Source: Clostridia bacterium (lineage in GTDB: Bacteria; Bacillota; Sulfobacillia; SLMV01). Taken from it: a DNA stretch of 5,005 bases. This document shows positions 1-5,005 of the stretch, in pieces. How positions within the stretch are numbered: the stretch's first letter is position 1; each line of letters begins with the position of its first letter. Position numbers and translations under genes: made by a program. The notes beneath the pieces are model-generated. The model saw only the letters and a program-made list of their open reading frames with translations, was not told the origin of the DNA and searched no databases. Location: contig SLMV01000092.1 in NCBI GenBank assembly GCA_007133365.1, positions 1 to 5,005 of the forward strand. The letters are read 5' to 3'.

Positions 1-2812
1 CCCACGCTTGCCACAGATTAATGACCCCATATCCTTGTTCGACGGACGAATAATTGGGTAAGGGTTCGGCACCCTCTCTGAAGGCCCTACCAATATCTGA
101 CATCTTCGGCGCCAAACCAAAGGCATTCGCAGCTTCCTTAAGTAATGCTGCTGCACCTGAAACATAAGCGGCAGCACAGCTAGTTCCGCGAAAAGTGGCC
201 ACACCGGATCCGGCGAGATGATTGGGGATAAGACTCCGCGTCACCGCGGGCGCTAATAGCTGGGGCGAAAGCCCACCGTCCGCCCTAGGGCCGATCGAAC
301 TGTGCTCCCAGATCACCGGGTGGGGAAGCTGATAACCCGATTCTCGCCGGACAATGGGAGGAGGTAGGACGCCGCCAACCGATAGCGTTTCATCCGCAAC
401 TCCCGGAGTAAAGACAGATCCCAAGCCCGGTCCTTCATTACCGGCTGCCGTTACAATTAAGACATCGAAGTCTTCCGCAATGTCTTGAAGCCCCTTCGCC
501 TGACGCGTCGGCCAATCGCCGGGATCCGGCAAGCCCGTCAAGCTAATGTTGATGATATCGGCACCTTGTATCGCCGCATGCCGTGCCGCCTCTAAGACGT
601 TGGTCCAACTGCCCTTTCCTTCGGATGTCATCGCCTTTAACACCAGCAATTCCACTCCCGGCGCCATCCCGGTGTATTCGTGATCCCCACCGGCAATGAT
701 TCCAGCCACTTGTGTGCCGTGTCCGTTACCATCAAAACCAATGTTGACAGCACTTCCGCCACCATCAATCTCGGTTACCACAAAATGCACCCCATTTTGA
801 AGCATCCCGATGGAAGATGAATCGGTGCCGGCCTGAAAGAATTCATCGTCCGTCAGCACCCGATTTCGATCTAAATCAACGTATACAGCATCATAGTCAC
901 CGGCGGTTGTGGTGGCCACCAACACCACCGGTATCGGCGCCTCATCATCCGTTAACATTGCATCTGGAAGCCAACCCACTTTGACGGTCTCACCAACGGG
1001 CTGAGGGCCGGTAATCGTATAAATCCGATCCTCAAAGCGAAAGCGACGACCTTCGAGCGCCACCTCATCGTCGACCAAAACGTCACCTTCTGCGGGACGG
1101 GTGCCCCAGACCCCACGGCCTCGTTGTCCGATGTTTCCGATGCCGGTAAAATCACGAAAAGCGGCCAATCGGGCACCCGACGCTCCCCAAAGATCCGCGA
1201 GGCCGGGATCAACACCCGTGTCGATGACGGCGACTCGAATACCAGCCCCCGTCAATCCGAATTGATTTCGAAATCGAGGAGCTTCTAACCAATCGACGTT
1301 ACTGATTTCATTTTGTGAAAGCCCCGCCGGCGTCTCATCGACAAACGAATCATTCGCATACTCCGCTCCGTGAATGGGTTCCAGTTCCGACGGGCGGAAA
1401 ACTTCGGCATAAGCAATCGCCCCGGCCTCCCCATCACGAGCTACGCCAATGCGCATCCCTTCGCGCAAACGGGCGGGGCGCACCCACATTCCATTGAGAT
1501 CGAATCTCGAATCAGGCGTAATCGTGGCCGTCTCCGTCACTCCATCAGCACGGATCCACTGGAGACGATTCGCCTGATGGTCAACCTCGGTCAATCTTCC
1601 GCTCGAGTCATATTGAACAGCATGTAAATATCGAATGAACGGGCCTTTCCCGTCCAGCGTAATATAGACTCGATCTCCACTTCTCAAATCGGTGGCTCCA
1701 CTTGAAAGTCCATTACGTTGGAAAGTCGAAAGGTCTTCATCCCAGTGAAACGAATACGATGACTCCGACAACGATAAATCGAAGGTGGGATCCCCGGCAG
1801 CCGCAAAAGCCGCCTCGGCCCATGCAGTGAAACCAACCGTGGGTTCATCAATTCCGATCGGTCGAACGTCTAGGCGTTTCGCATCCGCATCCACTGACTC
1901 GAGGATCCCCGTTAGGGTGCGACGATCCCGCTCCACCCATTTGACCTCTCCCTGATCATCGAGACGAACCCTCAGCGCATCCCCCACTCCAATATCTTTC
2001 GGCGCGATCGGAAGGTGACCATCATAGATTGGCACACCCGCCAAATTTAGCCGAATAGAATCTCCCTGCTTCAATCGGAGCGTAACCGCTCGCCCATCAA
2101 TGGAGTGAGCCTCGACATCGCCTTCTGCGGTGAACAGGCGTCCTTGAGCTTCCATAACACGGCGGACTAACGTCGCCACCTCCGCCCGGGTCATCCCCGC
2201 TTGTGGCTGAAAATGTCCGTCTGGGAACCCCCGCATAAAACCCATTTTGCTCGCCCAGTCGATGGCATCTTCCGCCCAATCGGGCAGCATGTCCGCATCA
2301 ACATAATTGGAGGAGAAGGCATCCACGTCCGGTTGCTCCAGCAAACGATGAAGGAATGCAACGACCTCGGCCCTTGATAACGTGACATCGGCCTTGAATT
2401 CGCCGTCGGGATACCCGGATGCGATCCCCAGGTCGATTCCAACACGGACGAAGGGGTAAAGATCATCCTCCGGCCCCACATCGGAAAAATCATCCGCAAA
2501 CCCATCGAACTCCTCGTCTTCCCATCGACTAATGTCACCCACGAATCCAAAGGCACGAAGGAGAACGGGCAACGCTTCACCACGTCGAATGGCATCATTG
2601 GGGCGAAACGTATCCTCCTGGGTTCTTTCGAAAATACCCAGTTCCAATAACAGCGTTACATCGCGTGCCGCCCAGTGGTCTTCGACATCCCGTGGAACTG
2701 CGGCATCAAGCGTTAACTGGGTCGTTCCCACCATCATCACGATGATAGTGGTAAGGACCCCCAAGAACTGCCATATTCGAATGATTGTCCCTCGATTCCC
2801 GCGAGATTTCAT
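1..2812 (-). CDS. Secreted SLH-domain subtilisin-like serine protease (peptidase family S8), C-terminus beyond window
   Basis: This is a surface endopeptidase predicted to be held on the cell wall by SLH repeats. The frame is open for 937 codons from ATG 2812 and runs off the window. AAGGG at 2823-2819 lies 6 nt before the ATG. Residues 1-38 look like a signal sequence: a basic N-terminus, a hydrophobic core around 15-28, and a possible cut near LDAA. SLH repeats span about 40-86, 107-159 and 169-221. Residues 233-472 are beta-rich repeats. The S8 domain starts near 500, with Asp531 (VIDTGVD), His698 (GNGHGTQVAG), oxyanion Asn792 (TAAGNEGPG) and Ser878 (FRGTSCAAAYVSG), so the catalytic set is complete. 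Asp531 and His698 are 167 residues apart, against about 32 in subtilisin. The insert resembles in size those of the pyrolysin/tripeptidyl-peptidase II branch, and it carries an EF-hand-like loop at 646-657. Cys879 replaces the usual Met after the catalytic Ser and is the only cysteine seen. The family call is secure; the substrate is unknown. Confidence 0.95.
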   Translation of the reverse strand, partial: MKSRGNRGTIIRIWQFLGVLTTIIVMMVGTTQLTLDAAVPRDVEDHWAARDVTLLLELGIFERTQEDTFRPNDAIRRGEALPVLLRAFGFVGDISRWEDEEFDGFADDFSDVGPEDDLYPFVRVGIDLGIASGYPDGEFKADVTLSRAEVVAFLHRLLEQPDVDAFSSNYVDADMLPDWAEDAIDWASKMGFMRGFPDGHFQPQAGMTRAEVATLVRRVMEAQGRLFTAEGDVEAHSIDGRAVTLRLKQGDSIRLNLAGVPIYDGHLPIAPKDIGVGDALRVRLDDQGEVKWVERDRRTLTGILESVDADAKRLDVRPIGIDEPTVGFTAWAEAAFAAAGDPTFDLSLSESSYSFHWDEDLSTFQRNGLSSGATDLRSGDRVYITLDGKGPFIRYLHAVQYDSSGRLTEVDHQANRLQWIRADGVTETATITPDSRFDLNGMWVRPARLREGMRIGVARDGEAGAIAYAEVFRPSELEPIHGAEYANDSFVDETPAGLSQNEISNVDWLEAPRFRNQFGLTGAGIRVAVIDTGVDPGLADLWGASGARLAAFRDFTGIGNIGQRGRGVWGTRPAEGDVLVDDEVALEGRRFRFEDRIYTITGPQPVGETVKVGWLPDAMLTDDEAPIPVVLVATTTAGDYDAVYVDLDRNRVLTDDEFFQAGTDSSSIGMLQNGVHFVVTEIDGGGSAVNIGFDGNGHGTQVAGIIAGGDHEYTGMAPGVELLVLKAMTSEGKGSWTNVLEAARHAAIQGADIINISLTGLPDPGDWPTRQAKGLQDIAEDFDVLIVTAAGNEGPGLGSVFTPGVADETLSVGGVLPPPIVRRESGYQLPHPVIWEHSSIGPRADGGLSPQLLAPAVTRSLIPNHLAGSGVATFRGTSCAAAYVSGAAALLKEAANAFGLAPKMSDIGRAFREGAEPLPNYSSVEQGYGVINLWQAW
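1397..2116 (-). repeat. Tandem beta-rich repeats between SLH and protease domains
   Basis: Residues 233-472 of the S8 protein seem to hold three diverged copies of one module: about 233-294, 302-400 and 406-472. Each opens with a short G/E-x-V-D-type strand followed by a basic-hydrophobic strand (DGRAVTLRL, DAKRLDVRP, QANRLQWIR). Each closes with a G-D/M-x-hydrophobic strand, a small turn containing G, and an acidic end (GDALRVRLDDQGEVKWVE, GDRVYITLDGKGPFIRYLH, GMRIGVARDGEAGAIAYAE). Copy 2 carries an extra insert of about 30 residues. The pattern suggests small beta-barrel spacer domains, as found in other SLH proteins. No family is assigned, and the repeat call rests on alignment by eye. Confidence 0.5.
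2150..2695 (-). repeat. Three SLH (S-layer homology) repeats encoded in the S8 protease
   Basis: SLH repeats bind pyruvylated secondary cell-wall polymers and fix exported proteins to the wall of S-layer-bearing bacteria. Repeat 1 (residues about 40-86) has DVEDHWAARDV and FRPNDAIRRGEA but lacks the GYPDG turn, and IRRGE stands where TRAE is usual. Repeat 2 (about 107-159) has FSDV, ASGYPDGEFKAD and LSRAEVVAFLHRLL. Repeat 3 (about 169-221) has WAEDAIDWASKMGFMRGFPDGHFQP, here split as WAEDAIDWA and RGFPDGHFQP, then MTRAEVATLVRRVM. Copies 2 and 3 are near consensus and copy 1 is degenerate. Three tandem copies at the N-terminus is a usual arrangement for a wall anchor. Confidence 0.9.
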
Positions 2813-2934
2813 ACTTGACCCTTCATTTGCTCATCGTTTTCCAGTCTCTTTGTGAGAAGGGCCGGGACTCCAGCGAGAACCGCCCCTCGTCCGATACCGC
2901 CCATAAGTGCCGAAAGCACACCGATTTTAGACAC
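2809..2934 (-). CDS. Small hydrophobic glycine-rich protein, 41 aa, unrecognised
   Basis: This short ORF fills the whole gap between the S41 and S8 genes. It begins with GTG 2934, 5 nt after the S41 stop, and its TGA shares the ATGA with the S8 start, a classic coupled junction. The product starts VSKIGVLSALMGGIGRGAV and continues LAGVPALLTKRLENDEQ, ending MKGQV. Residues 3-27 are hydrophobic and glycine-rich with GxxxG spacing (G13, G17) and one Arg (R16). A polar, charged tail follows. This fits a single membrane-inserted or amphipathic helix. There is no good Shine-Dalgarno before the GTG, so translation would depend on reinitiation after the S41 stop. GTG is the first standard start after an upstream in-frame stop. 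No family is recognised. It could be a chance ORF, but its exact fit between two genes and the ATGA overlap argue for a real one. Confidence 0.5.
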   Translation of the reverse strand: MSKIGVLSALMGGIGRGAVLAGVPALLTKRLENDEQMKGQV

Positions 2935-2939
2935 CGTTT

Positions 2940-4412
2940 CTATTGGTCTAAAATGCCGAGCAATAAACGCCAGGCCTCCAAAGATTGCCGGTCGAGTGGC
3001 AAATAAGGATGCGCCTGCCGAATACTATCGGCGTCCAGTTCAGGATAATCCAAAAACGAATCGGGCCGCTTCACGACCGCCATCAACCGATCCCGCGTCC
3101 CTCCATCGACGACACCGGTGGGCTGAAGGCCTTGGTTGGCCTGAAACAGCATCAGGGCGCGTTGAGTGTAAACATCAAATTCCCCGTCGGGAGTACGATC
3201 AAGATAGCCCGCTAGTTTGAGGCGAAGTTGAAGTGCTTGAACCTCATCCCCTTCATCGCCATAGCCGAGCCCGGTCGCGACCGGAAGATACTCGGGTCCC
3301 GGTCGAACACTACCGGTACGGAAGATAAAAACATCCGGTATTAAACCATCTTCAGAAATGCGCGTACCGGAGGGAAGAACATATTCGGCCGACGTAATGC
3401 GAAGCCCGGCACCATTAACACCATAGACTGATTGGACCTGACCTTTTCCAAAAGTCTCTGTCCCCACGATCAGGGCATCAGCACGCTCTCGAGCAATACC
3501 GGCCATGATTTCCGCACCGCTGGCTGTCCCACCATCCACCAGGACCGTAAGTGGTATCTCGAGCCCCGGAGAATCACTTTCAAACTCGACCAGAATCTCA
3601 TCACGACCGTGCACTTCCAACAAATCACCGGAGGGTACCAAATGGCCGGAGGCATTCACCGCTGACTGCAAAAGTCCACCACGATTGCCCCGTAAATCGA
3701 TGAGCAATGCGGACGATTCGGAGAGATTATCCAAAGCCTGCTCGAGTTCATCCGGCGTCGTCTCGGCAAACTCTCGAATCGAAATCAAACCCATTACCTC
3801 GCCGTCAATTTGAACTTCCTGGTAGGTCAAAGTGGGCCGCATAATTTGGTCGCGTCTCAGTTGGATCGGCCCTAACTCTTCGTTGTCCCGGAGGATCTTG
3901 ATATCAAGAGCCGTTCCCTTCGGGCCGCGGATGTGATTGACGATTTCATCAATCGCCATGTCCGCCAAGGATACGCCATCCACTTCAATAATAATATCGT
4001 CTGCCTTAAGATCCGCCTGTGCCGCTGGGCCATCCGGGAATACATCCAAAATACGGGCACCTTCAGGTGCTTGTGTCACCCGAACCCCAATGCCCGCATA
4101 TCCCTCATTTCGGTATCGGTCCATCATGACCTGATAGTCCTCTTCGGGGATAAAGGCCGCATATGGATCGTCGAGGGAATCGATGATGCCTTCGATGGCC
4201 GAATAAATGAGATCTTCGCGTTCCACCGATATCAGGGCATCACGCGAAATAATGTTGACCACCTTCTCTAAGAGATCATAAAGTTCCCTGTTGTCATCAT
4301 CCGTTTCTCCGGTCTCCCCGGCAAGGGCAGGTACGCCTGCAAACACCAATGCGCCCACCAAAAAGGCCACGATCATCAAACCGAAAGTGGTACTAAGTGC
4401 AACTTTTCTCAA
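2940..4412 (-). CDS. ctpA: Carboxyl-terminal processing protease, S41 family (PDZ plus peptidoglycan-binding domain)
   Basis: This is an exported Ser/Lys protease of the Ctp/Prc/tail-specific type, which trims or degrades envelope proteins after PDZ recognition of their C-termini. It is 490 aa, a usual length for CtpA/CtpB. Residues 1-31 are a signal peptide ending VPALA. The N-terminal helical part holds the family-typical segment DSLDDPYAAFIPEEDY (79-93). The PDZ domain is about 95-180 (GYAGIGVRV, GPAAQADLKADDIIIEVDG). The protease core has LLIDLRGNRGGLL at 236-248 and GGTASGAEI with Ser298. Lys323 in TFGKGQVQ lies 25 residues on, and Gln327 is 4 further, as in CtpB and D1P, so the catalytic set is intact. 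Residues 383-447 form a PG_binding_1-like domain (GDEVQALQLRLKLAGYL, FDVYTQRALMLFQANQGL, GGTRDRLM). A 43-residue tail follows. The start is TTG. The gene leads an apparent operon with the small ORF and the SLH subtilase. The symbol is by family, not proven orthology. Confidence 0.95.
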   Translation of the reverse strand: MRKVALSTTFGLMIVAFLVGALVFAGVPALAGETGETDDDNRELYDLLEKVVNIISRDALISVEREDLIYSAIEGIIDSLDDPYAAFIPEEDYQVMMDRYRNEGYAGIGVRVTQAPEGARILDVFPDGPAAQADLKADDIIIEVDGVSLADMAIDEIVNHIRGPKGTALDIKILRDNEELGPIQLRRDQIMRPTLTYQEVQIDGEVMGLISIREFAETTPDELEQALDNLSESSALLIDLRGNRGGLLQSAVNASGHLVPSGDLLEVHGRDEILVEFESDSPGLEIPLTVLVDGGTASGAEIMAGIARERADALIVGTETFGKGQVQSVYGVNGAGLRITSAEYVLPSGTRISEDGLIPDVFIFRTGSVRPGPEYLPVATGLGYGDEGDEVQALQLRLKLAGYLDRTPDGEFDVYTQRALMLFQANQGLQPTGVVDGGTRDRLMAVVKRPDSFLDYPELDADSIRQAHPYLPLDRQSLEAWRLLLGILDQ

Positions 4413-4429
4413 GACCCATCAACTCCCTC
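4410..4429 (-). promoter_or_regulatory. Ribosome binding site fixing the TTG start of the S41 protease
   Basis: GAGGGAG (4429-4423) lies 10 nt before TTG (4412-4410). An in-frame TGA at 4421-4419, three codons upstream, rules out any longer start. The TTG start gives a complete signal peptide beginning MRKVALSTTFG, whereas the next in-frame ATG (residue 13) would cut into it. The spacing is slightly long, but there is no better choice. Confidence 0.8.
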
Positions 4430-4507
4430 ATATGTGCTGGATTGGAAGGTCACGAATCGGCCAAAACGGGCTTTGAACCTCTCGTTACTGCTCCAAAGGC
4501 TCACCTT

Positions 4508-4544
4508 CCTCCATAAACCCGTCCGGATATAATCCCCTCCATAA
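4508..4544 (-). repeat. 9-bp direct repeat TTATGGAGG overlapping the possible promoter
   Basis: TTATGGAGG reads on the minus strand at 4544-4536 and again at 4516-4508, 28 bp apart start to start. The first copy falls between the -35 and -10 of the candidate promoter and the second just past the predicted transcription start. That placement would suit a regulator-binding pair. It may equally be chance, since GGAGG is common in this kind of genome. Confidence 0.3.
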
Positions 4545-4554
4545 TACCAATCAA
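4526..4554 (-). promoter_or_regulatory. Possible sigma-A-type promoter for the protease operon
   Basis: On the minus strand, TTGATT (4554-4549) is followed after 17 nt by TATATC (4531-4526). This is a 4/6 match at each element with ideal spacing. Transcription would begin near 4519 and give a leader of about 107 nt before the TTG start. The region is AT-richer than the genes. The match is modest and no experiment supports it; other sites between 4560 and 4750 on this strand are weaker by eye. Confidence 0.35.
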
Positions 4555-4678
4555 TCCGTCTCTTTACGAAGAATCTTGATGCGTGATTTAAGAAACCGCT
4601 TCCTAAAACGTTCGAGTAAATGAAAAATCGCACCTCATTATGGTTTGACATCCAACCTCAAGAAATGTTCCAAATTAT

Positions 4679-4694
4679 CGGACATAAACGTCCG
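4679..4694. repeat. Short inverted repeat CGGAC-6-GTCCG
   Basis: CGGAC (4679-4683) and GTCCG (4690-4694) form a perfect 5-bp inverted repeat around ATAAAC. It lies upstream of the candidate minus-strand promoter and far from the plus-strand start. It could be an operator half-site pair or a small hairpin. It is not followed by a T-run on either strand, so it is not an intrinsic terminator. Confidence 0.35.
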
Positions 4695-4790
4695 GCTCAT
4701 CTCCTATAACGGTTCTCCTTATCGACCCAGAATCCCTTGGCATCTTCCTAAAGTAATGGGTCACCGTCGGTAAACGTCGCGTCCGGTCGC

Positions 4791-4818
4791 TTGACGAGCA
4801 CGCGTTAACACAGAAAAT
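4791..4818 (+). promoter_or_regulatory. Weak possible promoter for the divergent plus-strand gene
   Basis: TTGACG (4791-4796) is a 5/6 match to a -35 element. After 16 nt comes GAAAAT (4813-4818), a 4/6 match to a -10 element. If used, transcripts would start near 4825 and carry a leader of about 158 nt containing the hairpins at 4846-4896. The TATATC at 4896-4901 is another possible -10 but lacks a fitting -35. Confidence 0.25.
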
Positions 4819-4845
4819 CACAGGCTGGGCCGCCGATATTACCAT

Positions 4846-4896
4846 CTAACCCCTTGGAAAACCAATCGAAAGATCGGTTAGGACCGTGAAGACGGT
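4846..4896 (+). other. Potential structured leader RNA: two adjacent hairpins and an alternative pairing
   Basis: AACCAATC (4860-4867) and GATCGGTT (4872-4879) pair with a single A-C mismatch around GAAA, a GNRA-type loop. Four nt on (3 unpaired bases), ACCGT (4883-4887) pairs perfectly with ACGGT (4892-4896) around GAAG. In addition CTAACC (4846-4851) can pair with GGTTAG (4876-4881), which would exclude the first hairpin because both use 4876-4879. It lies about 90-135 nt before the TTG start at 4983, within any long leader of that gene. It matches no riboswitch consensus that I know. Confidence 0.35.
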
Positions 4897-4970
4897 ATAT
4901 CAACAACACAGAGTATTGGCCTCCGTCAAAAAACGCTCTCCGCCCAAACCGGCGTAAACGAATAGATCAA

Positions 4971-4985
4971 AAGGAGGAAGCGTTG
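4971..4985 (+). promoter_or_regulatory. Strong ribosome binding site of the divergent gene
   Basis: AAGGAGG (4971-4977) is a perfect Shine-Dalgarno core and lies 5 nt before TTG (4983-4985). The ATG at 4991 is in another frame and 13 nt away, too far to be the likely start. The site is the main reason to call a plus-strand gene at the window edge. Confidence 0.65.
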
Positions 4986-5005
4986 AAAAAATGCAGTCCC
5001 TTCCA
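4983..5005 (+). CDS. Start of an unidentified plus-strand gene, cut by the window edge
   Basis: Only seven codons are visible, from TTG 4983, reading MKKCSPF. The call rests on the excellent AAGGAGG site and the lysine-rich opening typical of Bacillota proteins. The gene is divergent from the protease operon. A Lys-Lys-Cys beginning is too short to say whether it is exported. No function can be assigned. Confidence 0.55.

Larger units (their letters stand above)
4413..4982. other. Divergent intergenic region, 570 bp, no convincing gene
   Basis: This stretch separates the minus-strand protease operon from the plus-strand gene that starts at 4983, so it must carry promoters for both. An 80-codon minus-strand frame (4651-4409) crosses part of it but has no recognisable domain and an unusual Trp/Phe/Arg-rich content. 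I see no tRNA, rRNA, CRISPR or insertion-sequence end. What can be seen are inverted repeats at 4679-4694 and 4846-4896, the direct repeat at 4508-4544, and three copies of CGTCCGG (4520, 4689, 4780). Confidence 0.7.

Noticed and set aside
2191..2598. Minus-strand 135-codon frame in another phase within the SLH region
   Set aside because: It overlaps the S8 frame, which is open for 937 codons with recognisable motifs; the alternative frame shows none.
2532..2855. Plus-strand 107-codon frame opposite the S8 and small-ORF genes
   Set aside because: It is antisense to the SLH repeats and signal sequence, which are clearly coding on the minus strand, and its product is low-complexity with no domain.
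3933..4271. Plus-strand 112-codon frame opposite the PDZ region of the S41 protease
   Set aside because: It is a shadow of the S41 gene, whose domains and catalytic residues are unambiguous on the minus strand.
4860..4896. Cyclic-di-GMP-I (GEMM) riboswitch, suggested by the AACC...GAAA...GGTT hairpin
   Set aside because: The conserved GACGCAAAGC segment and the second GEMM stem are missing.
4923..4960. Possible intrinsic terminator on the minus strand (GC-rich CGCC/GGCG pairing, then TTTTTT)
   Set aside because: The stem is only 4 bp and the T-run begins 7 nt after it, and it would lie just upstream of the operon promoter with no gene ending there.

Overview
The window reads as a piece of a Gram-positive, Bacillota-type chromosome of moderate GC. 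The pointers are Shine-Dalgarno-led genes with TTG starts, a secreted protease carrying three S-layer homology (SLH) repeats, and an S41 protease with a peptidoglycan-binding tail. I cannot name the genus.

Layout. Almost everything lies on the minus strand as one apparent operon, read right to left. An S41 carboxyl-terminal processing protease (CtpA/CtpB type, 490 aa, 4412-2940) is followed after 5 nt by an apparent 41-codon ORF for a glycine-rich hydrophobic peptide (2934-2809). The ATGA at that ORF's end also starts a long secreted subtilase (2812 to beyond base 1). The subtilase has a signal sequence, three SLH repeats, about 240 residues of beta-rich repeats, and a complete S8 catalytic domain with the Asp/His/Asn/Ser set in order. 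It is still open at the window edge after 937 codons. I see no terminator between these genes.

The 570 bp between the S41 start (4412) and a divergent gene that just begins on the plus strand (TTG at 4983, strong AAGGAGG site) is non-coding as far as I can tell. It holds a possible minus-strand promoter, a 9-bp direct repeat, several small inverted repeats, and a potentially structured stretch at 4846-4896 in the leader of the plus-strand gene. I recognise no known riboswitch class there.

Working together (inference). Both proteases are exported, and each carries a wall-binding module: a PG_binding_1-like domain in the S41 protein and SLH repeats in the S8 protein. The operon therefore looks like a cell-envelope proteolysis module with one protease at the membrane/peptidoglycan and one on the surface or S-layer, with a possible small membrane peptide between them. 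Whether one protease processes the other, or the small peptide regulates either, cannot be read from sequence alone.
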